This document shows positions 44,775 to 55,224 of a DNA stretch of 64,000 nt, piece after piece. Location of the stretch: positions 2,547,436 to 2,611,435 of the forward strand of contig OZ005662.1 of assembly GCA_963930645.1 (NCBI GenBank), written 5' to 3'. The position numbers and the translations under genes are program-made. How positions within the stretch are numbered: position 1 is the stretch's first letter; each line of letters starts with the position of its first letter. This DNA comes from Salticus scenicus (lineage: Eukaryota; Arthropoda; Arachnida; Araneae; Salticidae). The notes under the pieces are model-generated. The model was not told where the DNA came from and made no database searches. It saw nothing but the letters and a program-made list of their open reading frames with translations.

Positions 44775-45215
44775 CAAATTATTTTAATTAGTAGCTGAGA
44801 TCTTATCAGGAACCTTATCAGGACACCTTAAAACATGTAAATCCGGTGAAATCTCGAATTCCACATTCGATAATATAAAAGTACTTTAAAATAGCTTTCA
44901 AATAATGCATTAAAAATAATTTAATCATAATTAGAATTTGAAATATTAAAATATTACAGCGCCATCTGGCGGTAGAAATTTCTGTAATCTATTGTTCAAT
45001 TCCAAACCAACAAAGCTTTCAAATGATGTATTACTTATGAAATTATTTTACTTAGTAGCTGAGATACAAAAGAAAACCTAATCAGGACACCTTAAAACAC
45101 GTTAATCAGGTGAAATTTCGAATTCCACTTTCGATAACATAAAAGTACTTTAAAGTATTTTTCAAATGATGTATTAGAAATAATTTAATCGTAATTAGAA
45201 TTTGAAATTATATGC
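44775..45215. repeat. Direct tandem duplication of about 265 bp
   Basis: Units at about 44,775-44,945 and 45,040-45,210 share, in order, TTAGTAGCTGAGAT, ATCAGGACACCTTAAAACA, GGTGAAAT-TCGAATTCCAC, TTCGATAA-ATAAAAGTACTT, and ATAATTTAATC-TAATTAGAA. Identity is high, roughly 85 percent by eye. A CTCF-like CGCCATCTGGCGG lies in the spacer at 44,959-44,972. No coding potential. Confidence 0.7.
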
Positions 45216-46180
45216 GAAAAAAAAAAAAAAAAAAAAAGGAATGATTTATCTCTAAAAGATTTTAAGTTATGAAATGTTTTGTGAACAAATCGATGTTTCG
45301 TAATGTCTGACTTTTTCGTGGTTTTCCCCAAAACATGCATAATTCCGGGCTAAATACTGTTAAAAATCCATAGTATGAAATGTGAATGGAGTATCAGAAT
45401 TTGAATCTCTGCAAAATATAAAAGAATAAAAGCGTTCTGGTTTTTCCGTCGTTTTCTCCGAAACAACCGCTCCTTTTCTACATTTTTCCCCTTCCTCCCC
45501 CCTTTTCCGTCCCTTCGAATAATTTTACACTTGAAAATATCCGCAATCGATTTATCTTGCCTTACCTAATAATACCAATTTCAAACGCTGTAACTCTTTT
45601 TTTATTATTATTTTGCCCTTCGCCCCCCCCCTCAAGCCCTTCCTAACAATTCTACACTTTCAAAAATAATGACAATCAAATTACCGGTCATTAAAACCAA
45701 ATATTACGAAATTTGAACGTCATATCTCAATTTAAAACACTGCAAAATATAAAAGAACACTTTATCTTACATTGTGTTTTGGTCACATGAGTTATGATAA
45801 TTCTCAATAAAAATGTAATTTTTTTGTTTATTCACATATTTTTATGAAAATTGAACTGTAGCTTTATAATATATGCTGCCTAGGCCGAATATTAATTCAA
45901 ATGTAACGTGAATGAAAATTTGAAAAAGTTTGAAAACTGCAATTTTTCCCCCACTAGAAAACAGGTGACATCTTAATTGGTTACAATTATTTCCTTTTTC
46001 ATCGCAGACAGTCATCTGGCATTTGAAATGATGTTGCCACAAAAAATTTATACTTTAGTTAATTTTAAAAAACTTATTGTTGTATCGATAACTCGCTTGC
46101 ACTATTATATAAAAAAAATTGCCCCTCTCATTTGGTACCAAATTCGTAATGATTGAACTGATATTTCTAATTTATTTTCC
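45216..46180. other. AT-rich spacer, no gene recognised
   Basis: No supportable exon. C-rich runs occur near 45,490 and 45,625. Phrases such as CGAAACAACCGCTCC recall the R1-type non-coding repeats but do not align to them over length. Confidence 0.35.
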
Positions 46181-46199
46181 ATTTTTTCTGTTTTTAACT

Positions 46200-46460
46200 C
46201 CGTTAAAATATCTATTTTTATGGAATCGCGGTGAATTCTCGGTCATTGAGATTGCTTTTTGATTAGACATTGGTCGACATTTTAATTAATATCTCCGCAA
46301 CTAATTAAAAATTTTTAATTCTGTTTTCAGGAACCCCTCGGAAAGGCTCTTGAGCATCCGTATGTCAATTCTTATACTTCAGCGTTCATTAGGGGCGGAA
46401 CGTATAGAAGAACAGACAGACAGACAAACCTCTCTTTTATTAATATAGATAAACAAAATA
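46200..46460 (+). repeat. Probable non-LTR retrotransposon 3' tail
   Basis: The stretch ends with ACAGACAGACAGACAAAC followed by CTCTCTTTTATTAATATAGATA, a style of 3' end common to many arthropod LINE-derived repeats. It also has ATCTCCGCAACTAA upstream. No reverse transcriptase frame is present, so this is a 5'-truncated tail at most. Confidence 0.35.
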
Positions 46461-47990
46461 TATATATATATTACAAACAATAAACTAAAAGGTTTGTTAC
46501 AGTTACAAGGCTAAAATTTCTAATACAGTACGGACACAGAGCAATTTCAACAATGATCAATTCAATTGCTTTGCTTCAGAAATTTCAGTCTTGTAATTTA
46601 ACCTTTTTTTTTTTTCTTTTTACATTAAATTATTAAATATTACCTCTAAATTTAAAAAAAAAAAAAAGTAGCCTAAAATTTATTCTGGGTTTTAATCTAT
46701 CTGTATGCAACATTAGAAACGAATCTTCCAAAAAATGTGGATTTGTATATGAAACATACACATATAAATACAAATTACGATTTTATATCATGTATTATAT
46801 TAAGTTTTTACAATAATAAAATGAAGTTACATTTTTTAATTTACTTAAACGATGTCATTTAGTAATTACTTGAACTGTTAAAGACTTTTTTTTAGTTTCT
46901 ACCAGTTTATAGCAATAAACTTAAATGAAGAAGTGTAAGGGGACCACAGTACAGGAAAGGCAATTAGAAGGCAGCAGTGAAATTTTTGTTCTAAAATGTT
47001 AGAAAGTCTGCCACTGATCGCGTTGGAACAAATCACCACAAAGCAGTTTTTAAAGAAAATTTAGTATTTACATGTTAACTGCATGTCATTGGCAGGCTAT
47101 TCATATGCATAAATACAAACATGTAAGAATGTACAATATATTTTATAGGATTACTTGTATGATAATCATATGTAAATATATATATATAAATTTAAATATA
47201 TATGTAATATGTATATATTTTGTATTCACCACATGCCAGCAGTTAATCTCTGGCAGGCGGTTAATATATAAATACTGAAATTTTCATTTTAAAATAATAA
47301 AATTATAATCAACTACAATTAAATAAATTTAAATCATTAACTATATATGAATGAACAATATAAATGCCAAAATCCCAGGTTGCAGCAGTTGTTATTATGC
47401 ATGTATCTACGCTCCATGTATATTAAAAAGAAAAAAATAACATTGGTTACTGCTACTTCACTCTGCATGAAATTTTCATAAAATGTATCAAATAACATAC
47501 TGCAGTAATTACTGTTACCTATGTATTAGTGCTTTGTGCACATGAAAATCAAAGCACCCATTACAAATAAGACACAGAGTATACAGATGTAAAAAATTAC
47601 CTTTTAAATACAAAATACATATACAATAATGTATGATAATTTAAAGCAGCGGATAATTTCAGTATTAATTTACATTTATATATAATCTTTTCAAAATACT
47701 CTTGTTCCAAACACACACATCATTAAAATGCGAAATATCTCTGTTATTCTCACAATATTTATTTAAACATTAATCTTAATTCACTGAATAGAATAATAAT
47801 TATTATTAAATAGGAAATAAAATTTATATAAAGTTACCTCTAAAATATTTCATGTTCGCAGTAATTATGACTTTTCAAATTACAACTACAAAATTCCTCA
47901 GTAACACAAACAAATATATAAATAATTCAGTAATTCTCATTATATTTCTGTTACTTATCTAAAATTCACATTTCAGTAAAAATATAAATC
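46461..47990. other. AT-rich spacer, no gene recognised
   Basis: No convincing exon. It includes an A run at about 46,653, a TA-rich stretch at about 47,175-47,215 and a pair of short related words around GTTAACTGCATG and GCCAGCAGTTAATC. Possibly intron or 3' flank of the candidate gene at 48.4-49.2 kb. Confidence 0.35.
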
Positions 47991-48002
47991 AAATCAATTT
48001 AT

Positions 48003-48222
48003 TATGCCGGCCAGGTGGTTCGGTCGGTAGGACGCTGCCTTCCGAATCTACTGGTCCCAGGTTCGAATCCTGGTGCGGGCATGGATGTTTGTGTTGTCTT
48101 ATGTCTTCAAATATTGTGCACTTGTATAATAAAAACTTGTAAACCCTTGTGGTGTGGATTTTTCGAGATATAAGCGGCCTTAGAGGCAAGCAATAAATCT
48201 CAGTACTCATCAAACCAAACCA
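48003..48222 (+). mobile_element. tRNA-derived SINE with 10-bp TSD
   Basis: ATCAATTTAT is present directly before (47,993-48,002) and after (48,223-48,232) the element. The head is tRNA-like: a box A-like TGGTTCGGTCGG, a perfect box B GGTTCGAATCC, a TpsiC stem CCAGG/CCTGG, and an acceptor stem TGCCGGC pairing 6 of 7 with GCGGGCA. The anticodon arm does not fold well, so it is not a functional tRNA. A tRNA-unrelated tail of about 140 bp follows (ATGGATGTTTGTG, GATTTTTCGAGATATAAGC) and ends in an ACCAAACCAA simple repeat. RNA polymerase III transcribes such units from boxes A and B. Confidence 0.9.
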
Positions 48223-48428
48223 ATCAATTTATGTAAAGTGATCGTTCGCAAAATATTTTATTTACTTTTTACAAATATCCAAATAAAATACACAATGAAA
48301 ATCAAGGTTTATATAACAACGCCATATATAATTAAGAGATAAAGTTGATAAGAAACAGATTATTTCTTCAATAATAAAAATATATACTAATTCAATAATA
48401 ACTAAATTAATGAATCTCTCTAACTCAC

Positions 48429-48573
48429 CGTTAAAAGTTATGGTTAGCATATATTTTTCTCCCTTAGTGGCTGGAATTTCCCTCATAAGATGCAGGTGGA
48501 TACTTTCATTAGATGAAGTGATCAAGTTGTTGTTTTCATAATAACCGAATCGATAATACCTTTGTACGTACAT
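48429..48573 (-). CDS. Candidate host exon, gene unknown
   Basis: Reading from an ATG at 48,573 gives about 48 residues with a non-repetitive, protein-like composition: MYVQRYYRFGYYENNN, SNESIHLHLMREIPATKG, and EKYMLTITFNG. It runs into a strong donor site (G followed by GTGAGT at 48,428-48,423). Codon use and GC are higher than in the surrounding DNA. I do not recognise the protein. The frame stays open through the donor for another 50 codons, but that part is low-quality, AT-rich sequence. A possible 5' exon lies at 49,140-49,220 on the same strand. It could also be an old repeat that happens to be open. Confidence 0.4.
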
Positions 48574-49628
48574 TTTTAATAATCACATACATAACGCAAT
48601 ATTAATTCAGTTGAAATAAATATTTAAATTCTGTAAAATAAAAAATGAAGTTTCTTTTCTTAATTAAGCATAGATATATGTGATGATAAACAATTGTACA
48701 CACATAGAAATGAAATAAAAGTAATAAACTATAAAAATTTGAGCAGTTAGCCTGTATAAGAAACACTTTCAAACATTAACAGCAGCACAGAGAAAAGTTT
48801 TATATGCAGCAACTAATTACATTACATTAAAATTTTGATAATACAAAAGCAAATTTTATCTCTTATTGCAAAGTAACACATGGATATTTTTATCCCAATT
48901 TATCTATTCAGAATCTTTAAATCTAAAATAACGCTAAATTATTTTTAAAACAAGAATATATTCGTAACAAAACAAATGTATACTATTTACAACAACGTTA
49001 ATTTTATAAACGTAGCAAACAAATTTCGAACATGTTATTTATATCAACAATGTTTTTCAGCAGGTAATGACATTGATATTTAATTGTATAACTAATTCAT
49101 ATCTATAAATCTCGAATGCAGTAATTTCTGTTGTTTACCTTAGTTTTGCATTTACATTACACAGTAGATTCGTCGATTGCAAGTCTCCATTAAATTAAGA
49201 TGGACGTTCGCGCTTGTTTTCGATGTTCTATTTATGTAAAACGAATAGATTAAGAAATTTAATGTTTAAAAATAAGCCCACCCCCCCACCCCCCCAAAAA
49301 AAGGAAAATACATCACATTTTCGAAAGCGAATCCCTATATTACGCTACGAATAATTTTTATAACGGAACTAAGTAAACAGTCAGTCAGGTACTGAATATA
49401 AAAAGAGAAAAACCTGGTACAGGTTATTAAAATGCTGTACATTAAGGTTTAATTAAAAAAGTGCTTTACGCTAAATATTTGGTTAGTTAATAAATAATAA
49501 TAGTAATATCAATAATAATAAAGCTGCTTATTTCACAAGTAATTGTCATTATATTATTCTAATAATTTATATCTTTTATCATAAGATTCCCATGAAAAAA
49601 ACATCGTCATCTAAAAGAGATAATTAAA

Positions 49629-49660
<32 letters not shown>

Positions 49661-50390
49661 ATTATTATGCGAAGTTCTGTTCAGCCGAGCAATATTTAAA
49701 CTGATTTTACAAATTATCACCATCACTTCTAGAACATTTTTCATTAGTTATAACTATTACTTACTTTTTATGAAAATCGCAATGAGCGGATTTCTTTTAA
49801 ATTAAATTTTAATTATTAAAATATAATGAGAAAAAGTTGTCTTTATTATTACGGAATACCGTATTTCAAACGGAAAAACTAAAAGCAACAGTGCGTTTCA
49901 ACTTTTTAGAAGGTAAATATGTATAATTTTCATTTTTGATGACTATAACATTTAATCTCTTTTCAGTATATAAAAAAATATTTATAATAATAAAGCATCA
50001 ATTAACCTTTCATATGTATTGTGAAAAAATAATTAGAAGCTTTGTGAGAGAAAATTAAATCAGTCCAATAGAAGAGGTATATCCTATATCAGTAAAAAAT
50101 ATTTCATTTTATTTTAATTTGTCTTAATCTTTTGAATATTACCTTTTTATATGCATTTAAACATCTTTATGCCGAATTTTCATAGAATAAAAAGTCACAC
50201 TCTCTTTTTTACCACCTGCAGAAAACGCAAAGGCGCTTCCTATGTTATTTATGTTCAGTATAAAATAAAATTCTTTTCAAAATAACCATCATGAACTTTA
50301 ATGCATCAGAAATTTTTTTTGCAAGTCCCTCTACACACATTTGTTGCGAAAATTATACAATTTTCGACAGAGAATATCGATATGCCATAG
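48574..50390. other. Spacer with a possible 5' exon at 49,140-49,220
   Basis: Mostly AT-rich with no gene. At 49,140-49,225 the minus strand is GC-richer (CGAAAACAAGCGCGAACG) and ends in AACTAAG followed by GTAAAC, a plausible donor; it may be the untranslated first exon of the 48.4-kb candidate gene. A CCCACCCCCCCACCCC run lies at about 49,278 and an A run at about 49,633-49,658. Confidence 0.3.
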
Positions 50391-50394
50391 AAAA

Positions 50395-50515
50395 CTTGAC
50401 TTAGGTATACCAGCTCCAAGCCCTGTAATAAATATTATCAGGGAAAAAAAAATCTTGTTCACAGAGGTTAACAGACAAACAGAAAAACAAAACGAAGCCA
50501 ACTAGTTATTAGATA
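50395..50515 (+). repeat. Possible LINE-like 3' tail
   Basis: It contains AGGTTAACAGACAAACAG, similar to the tail word at 46,410-46,430, followed by an AACTAGTTATTAGATA-type end. Short and diverged; no coding sequence. Confidence 0.25.
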
Positions 50516-50567
50516 TTCTTATAAGCTTTAAAACGCATTTTTATTTATTTTTTTAATGGATTTTTCT

Positions 50568-50660
50568 GGGGACTTTTTTTCCGGGGGACTTTTTTTCCGG
50601 GACTTTCTTTCCTGGGGACTTTTTTTCCGGGGACTTTTTTCCGTGACTTTTTTTCCGCCA
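50568..50660. repeat. CCGGGGACTTTTTTT minisatellite
   Basis: Six or seven imperfect units of about 14-19 bp, each with a CCGGGGACTTTTTTT-like core, stand in tandem. On the minus strand the open frame simply reads a Ser-Pro-Glu-Lys-Lys repeat and is not good evidence for a protein. Confidence 0.65.
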
Positions 50661-50693
50661 TTCCTTAAATGGTGGTAGTCCGATAGCCTGGTT

Positions 50694-50733
50694 CGCGAAT
50701 TTGGAAAATGCCGACTCCTCAGAACCTTGGCGA
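50694..50733 (+). repeat. 40-bp element, inverted copy at 58,567-58,606
   Basis: These 40 bp are the exact reverse complement of 58,567-58,606. They start CGCGAATTTGG and end CCTTGGCGA. Similarity drops sharply outside. Both copies keep the same open frame, RIWKMPTPQNLG, in their respective orientation. The partner sits in GC-richer DNA just upstream of the second zinc-finger array. The nature of the element is unknown. Confidence 0.75.
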
Positions 50734-50739
50734 CAGAAG

Positions 50740-52596
50740 CTTGGCGCGAAACGTTATTCTGAGATGATAAATCTGAAATGTGGAAACTAATCATTGATTG
50801 ATTCAAACCAGTCAGAAATGAATCAATCATCGATTCATTCGTTCGCAATTCGTATTTGTAATATGTAATTGTAAACATTAAGTAAAACATTTTGCTTAAA
50901 TAAAAAGTAACTTTCTTCACATTTTATTGAATGAAATGCGATTATTTTACAAGAAAACATTTTTTTTTTCTTTTTATAATTATTAAAATGTGCTAAATAA
51001 AAATACAAATCTATTACACATAACTTTTTTTACCAATAAGTAAATGTATCACAATAAATTTCTCCACTGATTTATTAATTTTACCATTCAATATTTTTCT
51101 TTATACAATATAAATTAATTTTATCCAAATAAATTAATTTATACTGTTAAATATTTATTCTGAAGTATTCTTTTTTTCTGTCTCTTTTTCTGTAAGAGAA
51201 AAAAAAATCGCAATAATTTGTTAAGTAATGATGAACTTAAGTATTTTGTGAGTAATTATAAACATAAGTAATTAAGCAAAATTTATTTGTCAGATAATGT
51301 TAATTTTGATTAATGGAGATTTTTTTTTTTTTTTTTTTTTTTGCCTAACTTTGAAATTAAGCTATATTAATTTTTAAAATAGCAACACATTGATTTTCTT
51401 TTATTTACTTATTTAGATTAATAAATAAAGAATACTCACTTTCTAAAAATCGAGCAAATTCAAATGTTTGCATAGGTATAGATTGATTACATTTATAATA
51501 TGATTAATTATATGTATAATCTCTTCCTTAAAATGAAATTTCTAATTTTTTTTTATGTAAATGATTTTTAACTGAATTTATTTCAGTAGTAATCTTGCTT
51601 CAGTGAAAATGAACTATATCCAAACATTTAAAAGTATTTATATAACCTTTATATAAAACCTTTCATTTATAAAATTTCATGCAAACAATTCTGCATTCAA
51701 AGACTTTTTTTGTTGAGTTTTATATCGTTACAACTTGACAAAAAAAAAAAAAAAAAAAAAAAGATATTTGAAACTTAAATTTTTATTATTGAGAAATTTT
51801 TAGTCTTCTTGATGCAGCAGATTGCGCCAACAAGTCATATAATTTAGGATACTTTGATATAATTAATATACAAGTGCTTAAATAATGCCACAGTCATTTT
51901 CTCAGCATGTAGAGTGTTGCCAATACAAAAATTGAGCTTTAGAACTAGAAGTTGGTGTTACTCACTAGTTGCTCTTAATTTTGTGTGTATAGTATTTTCC
52001 CCCTGATGATCACATGAAAATGGAGATATTAATAGCAATATTTTATCTGTATAAACATTATGTGAATTGTCATAATAGATTACCATTCCAGTTTAATGCT
52101 TTTAATACTACACAAATCCAAAACAAGCAATAAAAATCCAAAGTATTTTATTGCCAAATTTCACAAGATCGGATTAACACTAATGTCTGCTTTAGACAAA
52201 CTTATTTTTAAATTAAAATAATATTTGAAGATAATAAGTATAAAGGCAATACTTTTATAAACACTAATAGTTTTCTAAATCGTGCATAATGAGTATTTTT
52301 AATGAAAATGTTACAAAATAAAAAAATATATATATGTTATTCATCGAAATTTTAATCATAATTCACTGTAAGAAAAACATTGATATCAGTGGTAATTTAA
52401 ATGCATTCATCAAAATAACGTCTTTTAACAATAAATGTTAAATTTTGCTATCTAAAAACATGAAGTTAAAAAGTAAAATTTACAGTAATTAAGGATATCC
52501 ACTTAATTTTCGAAGTGTACTTCATATTTTTACTCTAATAAAAACGTTGATATAAGTATCAATTGAGATGTATTAACCAAAATAACTTAGTCTAAC
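50740..52596. other. AT-rich spacer with a short direct duplication
   Basis: No gene. T runs near 51,321 and A runs near 51,741. The segment 52,385-52,500 is duplicated downstream: the second copy begins at about 52,545 and is split by the foldback element at 52,612-52,921 before resuming to about 53,010. Confidence 0.45.
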
Positions 52597-52611
52597 AATA
52601 AATAATACATT

Positions 52612-52921
52612 ATAAAAAAGCACAAAAGAAATGGCACTTAAAAGTAATAAATACAAAACTTTGAATAAACACCATAAAAGCAAGAACTCGCAACAGTTGT
52701 TTCAGGTCAAAAGAAAACCTAGCCCTTCATCAGGTGAACAAAGTAGAGTGCTGTAAACAAAGCAGCAACACAGTGCAACCTGCAACAGCGTTTTGTTGCT
52801 GTTTTTTTGCAGCACTCGTGTCTACTTTGTTCGCCTGAAAAAGGGTCGTGTTTTCTTTTTGACCTGAAACAATTGTTGCAAGTGTGCTTTTATTGTGTTT
52901 ATTCAAAGATTTGTAGTTATT
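52612..52921. mobile_element. Foldback (long palindromic) element with 15-bp TSD
   Basis: The left arm (about 52,641-52,753) and right arm (about 52,810-52,926) are inverted copies of over 110 bp, sharing TTTGAATAAACAC, TTGTTTCAGGTCAAAA, and GAACAAAGTAGA in reverse order. The loop is about 55 bp. Outside the element stands AATAAATAATACATT (52,597-52,611) and AATAAATAATGCATT (52,922-52,936), a 14-of-15 direct repeat that looks like a target duplication and sits inside one unit of a pre-existing duplication. There is no coding sequence. Related half-arm at 55,090-55,216. Confidence 0.75.
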
Positions 52922-53009
52922 AATAAATAATGCATTTTACTATTCAAAAACAGGAATTTAAAAAGTAAAATATACTGTCATTCACTTAATTTTCAAAGTA
53001 TAATTGACC

Positions 53010-53930
53010 ATTTATTATTATTATTTATTTATTTATTTTTTTTTTTTTTTTTTTTTTTTGTTATAGGTTTGGTAAAATAGAAACTGACCATTCATAGTTA
53101 GTTCTTTGTATGTTATCATTCTTTCTATCAAGATACTCTACCATAACTTACCTGTCAAGATTGCAGCCATGTTTATTTTAATAATTTAAACATGAAAAAG
53201 AAAATCATTAAATGAAGAATTAATTGCCTTAACCATGTTACACGTACATACATTTTAATAAATTATAGCTATATTTTAATACAGTTGTGCATATATATTT
53301 TTTAATACACGTACATTCCTTAATATGGAAGCCTATTTTTAAGATTAATAAAACAAATATTTAAAATTGAATTACTTCACTATGCATAGAAATCTGTACA
53401 GCAGCAATCACTACCATACATGTGTGCTCACTCTGCAACCATTAAATCCAAAAGAAAAAAAAGGAATACTGGATATAGCTTATTCATTTTGCATGAAAAT
53501 CTGTGTAGCAGTAGCAGATCTAGGGGGCTGAACCCTCCCACCCCCCCCCAAAAAAAAAAGCACTGACATTCACAATTGAATGTTACAATTGTAAAATTTT
53601 CATTGATCTGGAATAACATCTTGAAAACCCTTAGCCCCCCCCCTCCAAAGTTAAGTTCTGGATCCGCCACTGAGCAGTGGTCATGGTACCATACATGTAT
53701 GCTCACTTAGCTAGCATAAAAAAAAAAAAATCTCACATGGGGACCATTGGAATATACATGTCCACAAACATTCCTGAAAATAAGCCAAAAAAAAAAAGTC
53801 CTAATTCATTAGGAAGGGTAGGTTGATTTCTCTTTTTATGAAGTAGCCGCCATTGTAAAACAATGGCAGCTGTAAATTATTAATGGACTTGGTAGAGATA
53901 CTGATTTGGGCTATGTACATATAGGGTTTT
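53010..53930. other. AT-rich spacer, no gene recognised
   Basis: No gene. A T run lies at 53,037-53,059. C-rich runs at about 53,540 and 53,634 together with CTGGATCCGCCACTGA look like an old repeat end. Nothing else supportable. Confidence 0.4.
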
Positions 53931-53934
53931 AAGC

Positions 53935-54170
53935 ACATCGGTTCATCGGTACTTTTTATGTGAATTTGAAATTTTCAAGTGGCCACCACTTGAAACCAAA
54001 AAAAAAACGAAACAACTTGGTTAACAAACTTGTCCAAGATATTTATAAGATAAGTTCACTGTCCAAATTTGGTTCAATTTGGAGTATTATTTCGGGGGTT
54101 ATCATGATAACAAAATTTTCATTATAGACAGATAAATAGATATATAATATAGATAAACGAAGAGATTGCA
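53935..54170 (+). repeat. Dispersed repeat R2, copy 1
   Basis: Matches 62,985-63,190 in the same orientation: TTTTCAAGTG, AACAACTTGGTTAA, AAGATAAGTTC, TTTAGTTCGATTTAGAGTA-like, GAGTATTATTTC, and ATATAGAT in order. It ends in a TAGACAGATAAATAGATA-type tail like those of LINE 3' ends. No reverse transcriptase is present. Confidence 0.6.
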
Positions 54171-54197
54171 ATACGTCGATTTCTAAAGAAATATACC

Positions 54198-54236
<39 letters not shown>

Positions 54237-54414
54237 GCTACTCCAACTACAATAGTCTTTATGATAGGATTATATATAACACCTATAGTAAATTTTTTAT
54301 AAATAATACTTCATGTCTTATTACAGAAAATACCATTGGCAAATATTTAGCTTAGACAGTAAAAAATAAATAACTGGTGTACAATGGCTATTTAAATTTA
54401 AAACACTTTCTCCC

Positions 54415-54593
54415 ACACCATAAAATTAATGAAAGCACTACCAGTTTCGAAAGGACGTGACCTTTCTTCTTCAAGTACAAAAAACACAAGTCTTGCTTTT
54501 TTCTCCAAGGTAATAGCAAGTGTTTTGCACCTGAAGAAGAAAAGCCACATCCCTTCGAAACTGGTAGTGCTTTCATTAATTTTATGGTATGTG
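54415..54593. repeat. Near-perfect palindrome of about 180 bp
   Basis: The arm CACCATAAAATTAATGAAAG (54,417 onward) is mirrored by its complement ending at 54,590, and pairing continues through ACTACCAGTTTCGAA, TTCTTCTTCAAGT and AAGTCTTGC-like segments to a loop of about 18 bp at 54,499-54,516. Because of the symmetry, both strands carry frames starting MKALPVSKG; these are mirror artefacts. Probably a foldback element related in style to 52,612-52,921, without a detected target duplication. Confidence 0.75.
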
Positions 54594-55089
54594 AAGAAGT
54601 TTTTAACTATTAAACATAGCTTAGTGTTCAATGAAAATCATTCGAGTATAGATGGAATACTTTTGTTCTCTTTGGCAAAAATTAGTGGTAAGAAATGATG
54701 CATTTTACCAAAACAAATAACTCTGTTAAAATTGAGAAGTAAGGTTTACTAATTTTGGCTATCCTGAAACAATATTTGCTGCCAAATTTGATCGCTAATT
54801 TCACCAGGCTGCCAAGTTTGTAGCCAACACATATGTTGGTCTTTGCATCAGTTTTAGCGATTTGCTGAAAAATTTGTAAATAATAAGAAAAAACCTTACA
54901 TTACAGGTTCATAAAAATCTGAATAGCCGCTCTCATGAGGGGGGGGGGGCTCCTTCATCAGCTTACTTCCTCGTGGTCTATGCCATCGCTAGTGGATATT
55001 TTCTTCTGTCTCTTACTCTCTCTTTAAGTAGATGGTGCCACTGTCAGGAAGCATATGTGCTGAAATCAAAGCAGCAGCGTCCGTTGCCA

Positions 55090-55216
55090 CTTTCATGCAG
55101 CACTGGTGCTTACTTTGTTCGCCTGACAAAGGGTCGTGTGTTCTTTCGACATAAAACAATTATTACAAGTTTATTGCATTTTATGGTGTTTATTCAAAGT
55201 TTTGTACTTATTACTT
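55090..55216. repeat. Single arm of the 52.6-kb foldback element
   Basis: GCAGCACTGGTGCTTACTTT, TGTTCGCCTGACAAAGGGTC and TTATTCAAAGTTTTGTACTT follow the order of the right arm of 52,810-52,926. The left arm is missing. Another dispersed copy of the family, truncated or half-deleted. Confidence 0.6.
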
Positions 55217-55224
55217 TAAAACTG

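Noticed and set aside
48003..48083. Functional tRNA gene
   Set aside because: Box B and acceptor pairing are good, but the anticodon arm does not fold and the unit has a SINE tail and target duplications.
47989..48213. 74-codon minus-strand frame with HQDSNLGP
   Set aside because: This is a familiar chance translation of tRNA-derived SINE heads.
50528..50920. 130-codon frame with Ser-Pro-Glu-Lys repeats
   Set aside because: The repeat part is a CCGGGGACTTTTTTT minisatellite and the rest is AT-rich; nothing supports a gene.
52681..52760. CTGATGA and CTGAAAC words suggesting a hammerhead ribozyme
   Set aside because: The minus strand has CCTGATGAAGGG and CCTGAAAC, but stem I cannot be formed and stem II would be only 3-4 bp, so the fold is not supported.
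54388..54698. Frames on both strands starting MKALPVSKG
   Set aside because: They are mirror images produced by a DNA palindrome.
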